Source of the DNA: Rhodospirillaceae bacterium
Lineage (GTDB): Bacteria; Pseudomonadota; Alphaproteobacteria; MPNO01; UBA2964
Direction: 5' to 3'
Length of the DNA stretch: 64,000 nt
NCBI GenBank assembly: GCA_002720855.1
Contig: PBIN01000013.1
Location: 1 to 64,000 of the forward strand
In this document: one piece after another, positions 16,954-26,987 of the stretch
Position numbering within the stretch: the first letter of the stretch is position 1
How the letters are laid out: each line of letters opens with the position of its first letter
Translations under genes and position numbers: made by a program
The notes under the pieces: generated by a model
Told to the model about the DNA's origin: nothing
Database searches by the model: none
Seen by the model: only the letters and a program-made list of their open reading frames with translations

Positions 16954-17828
16954 TTTTGGGCCAACAACGTCATCAAACTGGAGGTATCTAGTCGATTACC
17001 ACCCTTCTCCTGCACTTTGGCATAAAACTCGTCGATAACCTTTGTTATTGGCAATTCCGCGCCATTTCTTTTTGCTTCGTCCATACAAATGCCCAAGTCC
17101 TTACGCATCCAATCAACCGCGAAGCCAAAATTAAATTCGTTTCGCAGCATTGTTAGACCGCGATTTTCCATTTGCCAGGATTGGGCCGCTCCCTTTGATA
17201 TGACGTTTAATAATTTTTCGCCGTCAAGACCTGCGCGTTGCGAAAAATTCAATCCCTCCGCAAGAGCCTGAACCAAGCCGGCAATACAAATCTGATTTAC
17301 CATCTTCGATAGTTGGCCGGCACCACTGTCTCCCATCCATGTTACGGCCTGGCCGTAAGTTTCCATTACTGAATTGGTCCGATCAAATACCACCTGATCC
17401 CCACCAACCATAATCGTCAGTGTTCCCTGCTCCGCGCCCGCCTGACCGCCCGAAACAGGTGCATCTAAAAAATGGCAGTTTTGCGATTTTGCTTCAGCAT
17501 AAAGTTCTCGTGCAACTTCCGCCGAAGTTGTTGTGTGATCTACTATTACCGAACCTGGCTTTATCCCCGCGAAAAAACCGTTTGGTCCATAAGCCACCTC
17601 TCGTAGATCGTTGTCATTCCCAACGCAACAAAACATATAATCAACGTCTTCGGCTGCTTCAGATGGGGAATTTGCTTTTTTTCCCGTATATTTATCTGTC
17701 CATTGCTCGGCTTTTATCGACGTTCGATTGTAGACCGTGACATCAAATCCGTTGTTGGATAAATGCCCTGCCATCGGAAATCCCATAACGCCTAATCCGA
17801 TAAATGCGGTTTTCTTCTTTGCTGACAT
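16950..17828 (-). CDS. Beta-hydroxyacid dehydrogenase (3-hydroxyisobutyrate dehydrogenase family)
   Basis: A 292-residue NAD(P)-binding enzyme: Rossmann motif GLGVMGFPMAGHL, substrate motif DAPVSGGQAGAEQGT and the catalytic lysine region GAGQLSKMVNQI. Candidates in this family are 3-hydroxyisobutyrate, tartronate semialdehyde and succinic semialdehyde reductases. The sequence alone does not decide. The ATG lies 9 bp after the upstream inositol-phosphatase-family gene, at the end of a long minus-strand cluster. Confidence 0.87.
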   Translation of the reverse strand: MSAKKKTAFIGLGVMGFPMAGHLSNNGFDVTVYNRTSIKAEQWTDKYTGKKANSPSEAAEDVDYMFCCVGNDNDLREVAYGPNGFFAGIKPGSVIVDHTTTSAEVARELYAEAKSQNCHFLDAPVSGGQAGAEQGTLTIMVGGDQVVFDRTNSVMETYGQAVTWMGDSGAGQLSKMVNQICIAGLVQALAEGLNFSQRAGLDGEKLLNVISKGAAQSWQMENRGLTMLRNEFNFGFAVDWMRKDLGICMDEAKRNGAELPITKVIDEFYAKVQEKGGNRLDTSSLMTLLAQN

Positions 17829-17837
17829 CGATATTTC

Positions 17838-18644
17838 CTAGTTTGGTAATGTGGCGAAAACAGGCTCGATTATTTCTTGAACACTATTCCAACAAAATTG
17901 GTTGCACGCCAAAAGTAGGCCTCGATCAGGCGAACTACCGGGATAATACTCCGTGCCATCTATACATTTTGCAATGCCCCCCGCTTCACGCACAATTAGA
18001 TCACCAGCGGCATGATCCCAAGGCTTCAAACGACGGAAATGTGCGAAATCGAGTTGTCCACGCGCGAGATCAAGATATTCCATTCCGCAACACCGCGCGT
18101 TACTCAACCTGGCAAACCTATCCTCGATTCCTGAAAAATCGCGGAATCTTTTTCCCAAAGAGCCTCTAAAGTCATTGATATTCTTAACCGAAGAAACGTT
18201 TAGGCGTGATTTATTTTCCCAGCTGCCACTGCCTTCTTCCGCAACCGCCAACAAGCTGTGTGCGGGTGCGTAAATCCAGCCGGCACGGACTTTGCTTCCA
18301 ATAGAAAGAGCAACAATAACCGCAAAATCATTTTTTCCACTCGCGAAGTTATTCGTTCCATCCAAAGGATCTACAATCCATATGGGATCCTCTTCCGCTA
18401 AACATTTATAGGGTTCATTTTGGGTCGCTGCCGCCTCTTCACCTAAAATCCGCGAACCAGGCAGCAAATCGCCGAGAGACCGTGAGAGAAATTTTTCGCT
18501 CTCAATGTCAGCAACGGTAACCAAACCGCCAACGTCCTTTTGCCACCTCTCGTCCATTCCCAACTTACGAAACCGCGGAAGAATTTCGAGCTCTGCAGCT
18601 TCAATAATTATTGAGGTGACCTTTTCAATGTTTATGGTCAGCAT
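17838..18644 (-). CDS. Inositol monophosphatase family phosphatase
   Basis: A 268-residue enzyme with the IMPase metal motifs GEE (LGEEAAAT), DPLDGTNNF and the C-terminal PWDHAAGDLIVREAGG. Family members include SuhB, HisN (histidinol phosphatase) and CysQ (PAP phosphatase). The sequence does not clearly select one. It overlaps the end of hflX by 7 bp, indicating co-translation. Confidence 0.82.
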   Translation of the reverse strand: MLTINIEKVTSIIIEAAELEILPRFRKLGMDERWQKDVGGLVTVADIESEKFLSRSLGDLLPGSRILGEEAAATQNEPYKCLAEEDPIWIVDPLDGTNNFASGKNDFAVIVALSIGSKVRAGWIYAPAHSLLAVAEEGSGSWENKSRLNVSSVKNINDFRGSLGKRFRDFSGIEDRFARLSNARCCGMEYLDLARGQLDFAHFRRLKPWDHAAGDLIVREAGGIAKCIDGTEYYPGSSPDRGLLLACNQFCWNSVQEIIEPVFATLPN

Positions 18645-19948
18645 TGACTGATCAAAATAGAACCGGAAGCAAAACGGTGTTCAAATCTTGAGATATCCAC
18701 GGAGTCTAACCCTACTTTGAGATAAGCATTGGACTCTTCATCGCGGCGTTCAATTACCTCGCCTCGATCATATAACCAGGCGATCGCTTCGCCCTCGGAA
18801 TATGGTATCGAAATTTCTATAACTGATCGGTCAGAATTTAACAGTTTGTCTATGAGTGAAAGTAAGTCATTGCAACCGTCACCCGTCGCCGCTGAAAGCA
18901 CAACCTCATTCGCGTAACGCTTGTTTCGTTCAATTTCGATATCTTTATCCTCGACATCCAAAAGATCGATCTTATTTCGTGCTTCTAACATTTTCTGTGT
19001 GCGGACGGAATCAACACCCAATTCTTCAAGCACCTCCAGAACATCGTCCTTTTGAGACTCGCTATCAGGGTGAGAAATATCCCTTACGTGTAGAATTAAA
19101 TCTGCTTCAAGAACTTCTTCCAAGGTTGCCCGAAAAGCAGCAATTAAGGAGGTAGGCAACTCTGATACGAAACCTACAGTATCGGATATAATAATTTTTC
19201 TTCCCGAAGGCAGAACGACGTCTCTCATCGTCGGATCCAGCGTAGCAAATAGCTGGTCAGCGGCCATGACGCCAGCGCCTGTCAACCGATTGAAAAGAGT
19301 AGATTTTCCAGCGTTTGTGTATCCGACCAAAGCAACGATCGGATAGGGCACGCGTTTTCGGGCCTGACGATGTAATCCGCGTGTCCGTGCAACGCGGGTC
19401 AGTTCCCTTTTGATACGGGTAATCCGATCATCAATTTGTCGTCTATCCGCTTCGATTTGTGTTTCGCCCGGTCCACCAAGAAAGCCAAACCCGCCTCGCT
19501 GACGTTCCAAATGTGTCCAGCTTCTAACCAAACGGCTGCGTTGATAAGAAAGGTGGGCAAGTTCCACCTGTAGCCTGCCCTCTCTGGTCTTCGCACGCGC
19601 GCCGAAAATTTCCAAAATCAGACCAGTACGGTCAACTATCTTACATGACCAGGCATTCTCCAGGTTACGCTGCTGAATAGGTGTCACTGCATAATCGATC
19701 ACCACAATCGCAATATGGTCTTCTTCAATTAACGGCTTGTAATGATCAACTGTTCCCTCTCCAAACAAAGTCGCAGGCCGTAGTCGTTTGAGTGCGATTG
19801 AATCTGCGTGCAGGACATTCAAATCAATTGCATGCGTAAGCCCTACCGCCTCTTCCAGGCAGGATTCTATGTTTCGCCGAGCACCATGCGCCGATTTTCG
19901 ATGAGGATGAAGGACAATCGCCCGCTGTCTCTCTGGCAGATCGCCCAC
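18638..19948 (-). CDS. hflX: GTPase HflX, ribosome rescue/splitting factor
   Basis: A 436-residue GTPase. The N-terminal HflX domain includes GGFGFLGGPGETQIEADRR. The G domain has GYTNAGKSTLFN (G1), DTVGF (G3) and NKID (G4), followed by a C-terminal domain. HflX splits stalled ribosomes under stress. The start is GTG at 19948, 13 bp after hfq. hfq-hflX is a conserved pair. Confidence 0.93.
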   Translation of the reverse strand: MGDLPERQRAIVLHPHRKSAHGARRNIESCLEEAVGLTHAIDLNVLHADSIALKRLRPATLFGEGTVDHYKPLIEEDHIAIVVIDYAVTPIQQRNLENAWSCKIVDRTGLILEIFGARAKTREGRLQVELAHLSYQRSRLVRSWTHLERQRGGFGFLGGPGETQIEADRRQIDDRITRIKRELTRVARTRGLHRQARKRVPYPIVALVGYTNAGKSTLFNRLTGAGVMAADQLFATLDPTMRDVVLPSGRKIIISDTVGFVSELPTSLIAAFRATLEEVLEADLILHVRDISHPDSESQKDDVLEVLEELGVDSVRTQKMLEARNKIDLLDVEDKDIEIERNKRYANEVVLSAATGDGCNDLLSLIDKLLNSDRSVIEISIPYSEGEAIAWLYDRGEVIERRDEESNAYLKVGLDSVDISRFEHRFASGSILISQC

Positions 19949-19961
19949 GAGTTTTACGAAA

Positions 19962-20231
19962 TCAGTCGTCTGCGTCGATAGGACCGCCTACCTCAGCATC
20001 TTCGTCGTCCCAAAGTTTTACGGGAGAAACCGGCATTACTGTCGATATGGCATGCTTATAAACAAGTTGGGAATGGCCATCACGGCGTAGTAGAACGCAA
20101 AAATTATCGAACCAGGTGATGATACCCTGAAGTTTGACACCATTTACGAGGAATACCGTTACAGGAGACTTGTTTTTTCGGACATTATTTAAAAAAACGT
20201 CCTGCAGATTTTCTTTTTTATCAGTCATCAT
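19962..20231 (-). CDS. hfq: RNA chaperone Hfq
   Basis: About 89 residues, starting at ATGATG (20231/20228). The Sm1 motif is visible in [20 protein letters not shown] and NGVKLQG, and Sm2 in [10 protein letters not shown], with the distal-face residues expected of Hfq. The tail is short and acidic ([15 protein letters not shown]), as in other alphaproteobacteria. It binds small RNAs and poly-U tails, making the sigma-54 small RNA in this window a possible client. It is the upstream partner of hflX. Confidence 0.95.
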   Translation of the reverse strand: MMTDKKENLQDVFLNNVRKNKSPVTVFLVNGVKLQGIITWFDNFCVLLRRDGHSQLVYKHAISTVMPVSPVKLWDDEDAEVGGPIDADD

Positions 20232-20342
20232 TTTTTTCTTTCGGTCTTGTTTTTTACATTCAAACCGCACGGCAATTTGTTCGCTGCAACTCCTAGCCTA
20301 ACCCAAAACAGCATGACGGCGGATACTATAGAATATGGATGG

Positions 20343-21002
20343 CTAAATGTCAGAGGCAAGAGCAGTGAGCAATTCGCAACTGGAAAAATGTAATTCCGGC
20401 ATAAATTCCGCAAATTCATGCAATTTTGGAACGCTTTTACTAATCAATATGGACAAACATCCAGAATTATAGGCGCACTCCATATCGATTTTGGTGTCGC
20501 CAACGAACCAAACCTGTCTCCCCGGATTGATACCGCTACCATTCAGAGCCATTTGGACCGGCTCGACAGCAGGTTTGTCTTTTTCGGCATCCGTTGCGCC
20601 AATAATTTGACCAAAATAATGATTCCAACCGAGATGATCCGCCTCACGGCGGAGGTTTTCCCCCGATTTATTGCTAACCACGCCCAAATAAATATCTTTT
20701 TCACGCAAAGTTTTTAACAAATCTTCCGCGCCTTTTATTACCTCAAGCCTCTTCAAATGGATTTGCCTAAATCTTTTGTAGAAAATTCCGCGAGCCCGCT
20801 CCCATTGATCACCAAACAAATCTGGAAATGCTTCGCGCAACGACCTTCTTACCCGGACTTTCGTTTCTTCAATCGTCCATAAAGGATGGCCCATCGCATC
20901 CAGGGTTGTATTCATAGAATCGTGAATAACCGGCCATGTATCAACCAGAGTATTATCCCAATCAAAAATGACAGCCTTGGGTCTGGTTAAATCCACACGC
21001 AT
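20343..21002 (-). CDS. HAD-family phosphatase (phosphoglycolate phosphatase-like)
   Basis: About 219 residues of the HAD superfamily: motif I FDWDNTLVDTW, motif II VVSNKSG, a lysine in EKDKPAVEP and motif IV VWFVGDTKIDMECA. A cap domain of the Gph type lies between motifs I and II. The substrate is not deducible. The ATG at 21002 shares bases with the transaminase stop (TGATG), so translation is coupled. Confidence 0.85.
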   Translation of the reverse strand: MRVDLTRPKAVIFDWDNTLVDTWPVIHDSMNTTLDAMGHPLWTIEETKVRVRRSLREAFPDLFGDQWERARGIFYKRFRQIHLKRLEVIKGAEDLLKTLREKDIYLGVVSNKSGENLRREADHLGWNHYFGQIIGATDAEKDKPAVEPVQMALNGSGINPGRQVWFVGDTKIDMECAYNSGCLSILISKSVPKLHEFAEFMPELHFSSCELLTALASDI

Positions 21003-21865
21003 CAAGCTTCGGCCGAATGAATAATGTGTTCGCGATATCGCTGCAAGAGCGCCTCGGACACAGGCCCCGGAATACCCGAACCAATACGTTTTCCATCGAT
21101 TTCGACGACAGGCATTACAAATGATGTCGTACTCGTAAGAAACGCCTCCTCCGCTTCGAGCGCTTCTTTAACAGTGAACGGGCGTTCTGTTACATGAAAA
21201 TTCTTCGCCTGTGCCAATTCAATTAATTTCAAACGGGTAATACCACTGAGTATGTCTGTTCCGGTTGGCCGCGTTACCAGCTCCCCTCCTTTGAGCACAA
21301 TCCACGCATTGGTCGAGGATCCTTCGGTTATCGTTAATTGATCGTCGACAAACCATGATTCAAAAGCACCATTCTCAACGGCATATTGCTTTGCCATTAC
21401 ATTTGGCAACAACGAAACAGATTTTATATCCCGACGTCCCCAACGATTTTCTTTCACCGTGACAACGCTAACACCATTTTCTAAATCTTGTGAGGAAGGA
21501 ATGCCCTTTCTGTTACAGGTTATTACCAAAGACGAACGCGTTTGCTCTGTCGGGAATGCATGTTTTCTTGACGCGACTCCCCGCGTTATCTGGATGTAAA
21601 CGCTTCCGTTATTTAGGCCATTTCGTTTTAAGAGTTTCGCCAAAATGACCCCTAAAACCCTTCTTTCGCAAGGCCACGGGATGTCAAGCTCCGTAAGAGA
21701 TCGGTTGAGTCTGTCGAAGTGCAAATCGCGATCAACCAAATGAGCCTGATAGACAGAGATTACTTCATACACGCCATCGGCAAACTGATAACCTCGATCC
21801 TCAACATTTACAGAAGCATCGGAAGATCGGACGTAAAGTCCGTTAACATACGAAAATTCTGACAT
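21002..21865 (-). CDS. dat: D-amino acid aminotransferase (fold-type IV PLP enzyme)
   Basis: A 287-residue class IV aminotransferase: EDRGYQFADGVYEV at the N-terminus, RSLTELDI, ITRGVASRKHAFP, a PLP-lysine in NVMAKQYAVENGA and the TEGSSTNAW motif. These fit D-alanine/branched-chain type transaminases, with the arrangement of D-amino acid transaminase (Dat). It interconverts D-Ala and D-Glu, which would feed peptidoglycan. It sits 8 bp after trkA, as in other Rhodospirillales ntr clusters. Confidence 0.87.
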   Translation of the reverse strand: MSEFSYVNGLYVRSSDASVNVEDRGYQFADGVYEVISVYQAHLVDRDLHFDRLNRSLTELDIPWPCERRVLGVILAKLLKRNGLNNGSVYIQITRGVASRKHAFPTEQTRSSLVITCNRKGIPSSQDLENGVSVVTVKENRWGRRDIKSVSLLPNVMAKQYAVENGAFESWFVDDQLTITEGSSTNAWIVLKGGELVTRPTGTDILSGITRLKLIELAQAKNFHVTERPFTVKEALEAEEAFLTSTTSFVMPVVEIDGKRIGSGIPGPVSEALLQRYREHIIHSAEA

Positions 21866-21873
21866 TTCGGGTT

Positions 21874-23250
21874 TTAGAAGAACTCCAAACGAACCGCGAA
21901 CAAGTTTTCGATCGCCTTAATAGATTGTGTTTGCGCAAACAAAACTACCCGATCATTTACTCTTAAGATCGTGTCTGCTCGCGGAATGATCACCTCTTCG
22001 CCTCTGACGATCGCTCCAAACAGCACTCCATCAGGCAAATCGGCCTCATTGATTTTCTTTCCGGTAAGCCCAGAAGTCTCCAGAATTTCCGCTTCTATCA
22101 ATTCACCGAATCCATCAACCAAAGAATGGACCGCCTTTATGCGACCACGTCTGACGTGCTGTAAAATTGTCGATACGGTAATCGCGCGCGGGCTAACGAC
22201 CACATCAATGCCCAACGACGTTATCAGCGGCGAGTATGTTGTATTGTTCACAAGCGAAATCGCGCGTTCGGTGCCAAACCGTTTGGACAACAGCGAAGCT
22301 AAAATATTTGTTTCATCGTCATTGGTTACGGCAATGATCGCTTCACTATCGTCAACGCCGGCCTCGTCCAGAATTTCTGGATCTATTACATCGCCATTGA
22401 TCACCACAGTGCCTTCAAGCATATCAGCAATTTGGTGAGCACGATCTGCGTTCGCCTCAATTATTCTTGCCGTCACACCGCTGTGTTCGGTTTCAATGAT
22501 CTCACCCAAAAACGCTCCAATATGACCGCCTCCCGCAATAATAACGCGGCGCGCCACATCTTCCTCATGCCCAAACACCGTCATGGCCCGAGCGACATGG
22601 TCGGCATCTGCAACAAAATAAACCTCATCCCCCTCGAGGAGCTGATCATCTGCTGACGGCACAATACCTTCGCCATCTCGGGAAATTGCTACGACGACAA
22701 TATTGAGATCCGGAAAAAGACCTGTCAGCTGGCGAAGTGGTGTATTGATTACCGGACAATCAGCATTGCATCGAACACCCATTAAACGAACCATGCCGTC
22801 GACCAAAGAAATCGTTTCAAATGCGCCCGGAACCTGCAGCCTACGAGATATCGCTTTTGCAACTTCCATTTCAGGCGAAATAATCACATCGATAGGCATG
22901 TGATCCCGGCTAAAAAGGTCCGCCCATATCGGGTCGCGGTAACTTTGTGCCCTGATTCGCGCGATCTTCATCGGAACGTTGAAAAGAGAATGGGCTACCT
23001 GGCAGGCCACCATGTTGACCTCGTCTGCATAGGTAACCGCAATAAACATATCGGCGTCTGCGGCCCCTGCTCTCTCCAGCACGTCAGGATGAGATCCAAA
23101 ACCGACAAACGCCTGGACGTCGAGCGCATCTCCGACGCGCCGGACAAGATCTGGGGACTGGTCTATTACAACGACGTCGTTTTCTTCAGCGGACAATTGA
23201 CGCGCGATGTGGAATCCAACCTGACCCGCCCCACTTACAATGATTTTCAT
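21874..23250 (-). CDS. trkA: Trk potassium uptake regulator TrkA
   Basis: A 458-residue cytosolic protein with two tandem RCK units. Each has an NAD-binding motif (GAGQVGFHIARQL at the start and GGGHIGAFLGEI at about residue 240) followed by a TrkA_C domain. It gates the TrkH/TrkG potassium channel by nucleotide binding. No trkH is in the window. It follows ntrX by 26 bp, an order conserved from Azospirillum to Bradyrhizobium-like genomes. Confidence 0.94.
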   Translation of the reverse strand: MKIIVSGAGQVGFHIARQLSAEENDVVVIDQSPDLVRRVGDALDVQAFVGFGSHPDVLERAGAADADMFIAVTYADEVNMVACQVAHSLFNVPMKIARIRAQSYRDPIWADLFSRDHMPIDVIISPEMEVAKAISRRLQVPGAFETISLVDGMVRLMGVRCNADCPVINTPLRQLTGLFPDLNIVVVAISRDGEGIVPSADDQLLEGDEVYFVADADHVARAMTVFGHEEDVARRVIIAGGGHIGAFLGEIIETEHSGVTARIIEANADRAHQIADMLEGTVVINGDVIDPEILDEAGVDDSEAIIAVTNDDETNILASLLSKRFGTERAISLVNNTTYSPLITSLGIDVVVSPRAITVSTILQHVRRGRIKAVHSLVDGFGELIEAEILETSGLTGKKINEADLPDGVLFGAIVRGEEVIIPRADTILRVNDRVVLFAQTQSIKAIENLFAVRLEFF

Positions 23251-23276
23251 AGATTTGCCGTTTCCGTATGGGAGGG

Positions 23277-24677
23277 CTAACTAACCCCAACCTCTTCTAC
23301 CCGTTCATCGCCTGAAACGCCTAGTGATTTCAATTTTCTATGTAATGCAGAGCGTTCCATCCCGACAAATTCCGCTGTTTTCGAGACATTCCCTCCGAAT
23401 CGCGAAACTTGTGCTTTTAGATATTGTCTTTCAAATAATTCACGCGCTTCCCGAAGAGATAACGCCATGACCTCACTACCTTCCTCCCAACGCATTGAAG
23501 CGGGCGTTTCAGCACCGATTTCAGGCGGCAATGCTTCTGCTGTGACAGGTTCATTATTATTTCCACCGGCCATAATCAAGATCCAGTCAACGACATTCCG
23601 CAATTGACGAACATTTCCCGGCCAATCATAACTCTGCAAACATGCCAAAGCGTCATCGGCAATATCTCTATTCGGTAATCCCGTCGTACTCGAAGCAACA
23701 TCCATAAAATATTCAATGAGAACTGAAATATCTTCCGGCCTAGTTTTCAGAGCAGGAACACCTATGGGCACAACGCATAACCTGTAATACAGGTCTTCCC
23801 TGAATTTGCCGTTAGACATCTCCTCCTGAAGGTCACGATTGGTACTGGCAATCACCCGAACATCAACTTCGATTGCGTTAGAGCCGCCAACACGATGAAA
23901 CAACTGTTCCTGCAAAACTCTGACAATTTTTCCTTGGGTTTCGAAAGGCATATCGGCAACTTCATCTAATAACAGTGTCCCGCCATTGGCCTGCTCAAAA
24001 GTGCCCTGTACGACTGACCCATCTTGTTCACTTTCAGAGCCAAATAATTCCAATTCCATTCGCTCGGGTGTCATTGTGGCACAGTTGAGAATTACTAATG
24101 GCCCTTTACTTCTCGTCGATGCTCCGTGCAACAATCTCGCTACAACTTCTTTTCCGGCACCGGGTGGCCCGGAGATAATTACACGGCTTTCCGTTGGTGC
24201 TACCCGCTCTATTGAACTCTTAAGCTGTCCAATTGCATTCGACACACCAATCAGGGGGACGTCGTTTCCAACACGCCGACGCAGTTCTTCATTCTCTCGT
24301 CGCAATTGAGCGGCATCGATCGCTCTCTCCGCCATCAACAGCAGGCGATCCGCTTTAAATGGTTTTTCAATAAAGTCGTAAGCACCTATTTTGATGGCGT
24401 TTACGGCAGTTTCTATGTCCGCGTGGCCGCTTATCATGATCACCGGCAGATCTGGCGATTTCGATTTTATCTCTTCCAGCAAAGCCAGGCCATCCATTCC
24501 GCTCCCCTGCAACCAAATATCCAAAATTATCAGGTCTGGAATACGGCTTTCGAAAGCGTCCAACGCAGTTTCACTGCTATCGGCTTCCCGGCATCTGAAT
24601 CCTTCGTCACGCAAGATTTCGGCAATAAGGTGACGGATATCCGACTCATCATCTACGACTAGAATATCAGAGGCCAT
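23277..24677 (-). CDS. ntrX: Nitrogen/redox response regulator NtrX
   Basis: About 466 residues from ATG 24677. That start is chosen because GAGGA lies 5 nt upstream; in-frame ATGs at 24692 and 24683 do not fit it. Domains: receiver (Asp53 in IILDIW), AAA+ domain with P-loop GPPGAGKEVV and Walker B GTLLLDEVADMP, and a Fis-type HTH. The sigma-54-contact GAFTGA loop is absent: ELFG is followed by SESEQDGSVVQGTF, where NtrC has HEKGAFTGA. It therefore probably regulates sigma-70 promoters directly, as described for other NtrX proteins. It overlaps ntrY. Confidence 0.93.
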   Translation of the reverse strand: MASDILVVDDESDIRHLIAEILRDEGFRCREADSSETALDAFESRIPDLIILDIWLQGSGMDGLALLEEIKSKSPDLPVIMISGHADIETAVNAIKIGAYDFIEKPFKADRLLLMAERAIDAAQLRRENEELRRRVGNDVPLIGVSNAIGQLKSSIERVAPTESRVIISGPPGAGKEVVARLLHGASTRSKGPLVILNCATMTPERMELELFGSESEQDGSVVQGTFEQANGGTLLLDEVADMPFETQGKIVRVLQEQLFHRVGGSNAIEVDVRVIASTNRDLQEEMSNGKFREDLYYRLCVVPIGVPALKTRPEDISVLIEYFMDVASSTTGLPNRDIADDALACLQSYDWPGNVRQLRNVVDWILIMAGGNNNEPVTAEALPPEIGAETPASMRWEEGSEVMALSLREARELFERQYLKAQVSRFGGNVSKTAEFVGMERSALHRKLKSLGVSGDERVEEVGVS

Positions 24678-26943
24678 TGTCATCCTCGTCAATTGACAGT
24701 TTACTGATTTCGGGTGCAGCCAGATTTTTATCAGTCGTCAATAAAAAAACCAGACTGACTTTGGCACCGCCGTCCGGGTGGTCCTCCAATTTCAATTCGC
24801 CACCATGGTCTTCCATAATTTTTCGAACGATCGCTAATCCCAATCCCGTGCCCTTATCACGGGTGGTAACATACGGCTCGGTCAACCTGTCTCGCTGATC
24901 ATCGGTTGGCAGTCCTTTACCATTATCTCGAACTGTCACAACGATTTTTTCAGAGTACGCATCAATCGCCAGTTCCACAAATTTCGACTCTTCAGTTGAA
25001 CGGGCATTTCCTTCTATTGCATCAACCGCATTCTGCAAAAGATTTGTCAATGCTTGGCCAATTTGGCGAGCATCGCAGGATACCAAAACGGGTTCGGCGC
25101 CGAAATTGCAGCGAAAGGAAATCTCCCGGTGCGCATTTTCAAACAAAACGACCGAATCTCGACAAATAGCGGAAATATTTTCTTCTTTCATTACCGGTGA
25201 CGGCATTCTTGCAAAGGCCGAGAATTCATCGACCAAACGACCTATGTCACCGACCTGACGTATAATAGTATCGGTACAATTCACAAATGTTTCCGGATCT
25301 GATGCGATTTCTTGCTGATATTTCCGACGTAACCTTTCAGCCGCTAATTGGATTGGCGTCAGAGGATTTTTAATTTCATGAGCAATTCTACGGGCGACAT
25401 CTGACCACGCAGCCTTACGCTGTGCCGAAAGCAGTTCAGTTATGTCGTCAAATGTCACAACGTAATCTTGTTCGGTATCAGCTCCTTCTTGCGGAGAAAT
25501 CCTTACAAGAACTGTTTGTCTTTTGTTTCCATTGCGAAGTTCAATCTGGCCATTTACAGGCTGGGACCGATAAGAAAGTGCCTCTGTCAATAAATCTGCA
25601 CTTTCGGGGACCATTTCGTCTAACCGGCGGCCAATAGCCTCTTCTGCTTTTGTCGACGATAGGTCTGCCGCAGCGCTGTTAACGACCTTAATTTTACCAT
25701 TTCCATCGAGTCCAATGACTCCGGAAGAGACACCTGCGAGAACCGTCTCCATAAAATGCCTACGGTCATCTAATTGCCGATTCGCCTCCACCAAATGATC
25801 CCTTTGAACATTCAATTGCTCTGCCATCCGATTAAAAGCACGGCTCAAGGTCCCTACTTCGTCCGCGCCAGCCCCTTCATTTACACGTGCCGACAGATCG
25901 CCTTCCCTCACTTGTTCCGCGGCATTGACAAGTTCGCTGATTGGGCGTGCCAGGCGTGTTGCAAATGTTAAACCCACCCAAATAGCGGACAACAACAACA
26001 AGAGCGCGACAAATATGAAAACCATTGCAAAGGTAATTTCGATACTCGACCGCTGACCTTCTAGTTCTTCATACTCGCTGACCGCTGATCGCGTCCGCTC
26101 AATATGTCCAAGGACGCGATGATCAATAAATCGCGTCACATACAAAAATAGATCTACATAGGGCTCTAATTTAATTAGTGCACGTACCCGATCCTCGGCT
26201 TCAGCTTTGAGAATTACCGTTTCGCCACGACGCGCACGATCCAACGCCCATATCGGTACAGGTTCATCAAATAAAGAGAACCCAATTTCATTCCACCGAG
26301 CCAACGTTCTTCCGCTCGAATCGAATACGACAGCTTCGCTGAGCGCACGAATAGCACCCTGTGCGGATATAAACCTTTGAAATCTTTTCCCGTCATTAGC
26401 GGCGACTGGCGCCAATCTAGCTGCATCGCGTGCCATCGCAAGAATATCGCCACGAATGGTCTGTTGGTGCTCTTTCAAATAGGCCTGCGCCACCGCATTG
26501 GATTCTGATAGAGCAGTTCGTACGCGGTCACTAAACCAAGTTTGGATACCAAAACTAAAAATTACCGCCGACGATACCGATACAATAATTGTTGGTGTTA
26601 CAGCCACCAAACTAAACAAGACAACGAGACGTGTATGGAGACGCGAACCAACGGCACCTCTTCGCCTTTCCATCCAAAGCTGAACCAATCTCCGAGCAAC
26701 AATTGCTCCAAGAATGAGAAAAAGCACAAGATCAATATTGAGCAATATCAGAACACGTCTGACACTTTTCACGCTCGTGCCGAAGGGTGCCCATCCGCTC
26801 AGTACAGCGAATGTCAGAACTGCCATCCCGAATGCGGCAATCATCAACGCGATCACCAGTTTTCTACCGAGCGAGACTCTTTGTGCCCACTGATAAAAGC
26901 GGTTGGTTGGTTTGACCCGAATTCCAGCACTTTCAACGGACAT
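24667..26943 (-). CDS. ntrY: Sensor histidine kinase NtrY
   Basis: About 758 residues from ATG 26943, which follows CGGAGA; an in-frame TTG at 26964 lacks a site. Three to four N-terminal membrane segments (about 30-150 and near 310) flank a periplasmic loop. A HAMP domain (RLARPISELVNAAEQVREGD), PAS domain, HisKA (DVARRIAHEIKNPLTPIQ) and HATPase (DNGKGLP, GTGLGLAI) follow. NtrY is the membrane partner of NtrX, sensing nitrogen or redox state. Confidence 0.93.
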   Translation of the reverse strand: MSVESAGIRVKPTNRFYQWAQRVSLGRKLVIALMIAAFGMAVLTFAVLSGWAPFGTSVKSVRRVLILLNIDLVLFLILGAIVARRLVQLWMERRRGAVGSRLHTRLVVLFSLVAVTPTIIVSVSSAVIFSFGIQTWFSDRVRTALSESNAVAQAYLKEHQQTIRGDILAMARDAARLAPVAANDGKRFQRFISAQGAIRALSEAVVFDSSGRTLARWNEIGFSLFDEPVPIWALDRARRGETVILKAEAEDRVRALIKLEPYVDLFLYVTRFIDHRVLGHIERTRSAVSEYEELEGQRSSIEITFAMVFIFVALLLLLSAIWVGLTFATRLARPISELVNAAEQVREGDLSARVNEGAGADEVGTLSRAFNRMAEQLNVQRDHLVEANRQLDDRRHFMETVLAGVSSGVIGLDGNGKIKVVNSAAADLSSTKAEEAIGRRLDEMVPESADLLTEALSYRSQPVNGQIELRNGNKRQTVLVRISPQEGADTEQDYVVTFDDITELLSAQRKAAWSDVARRIAHEIKNPLTPIQLAAERLRRKYQQEIASDPETFVNCTDTIIRQVGDIGRLVDEFSAFARMPSPVMKEENISAICRDSVVLFENAHREISFRCNFGAEPVLVSCDARQIGQALTNLLQNAVDAIEGNARSTEESKFVELAIDAYSEKIVVTVRDNGKGLPTDDQRDRLTEPYVTTRDKGTGLGLAIVRKIMEDHGGELKLEDHPDGGAKVSLVFLLTTDKNLAAPEISKLSIDEDDNGL

Positions 26944-26987
26944 AAATATTCTCCGTTGCTGCAATTACTCGTCGCAATTGAGTCACT

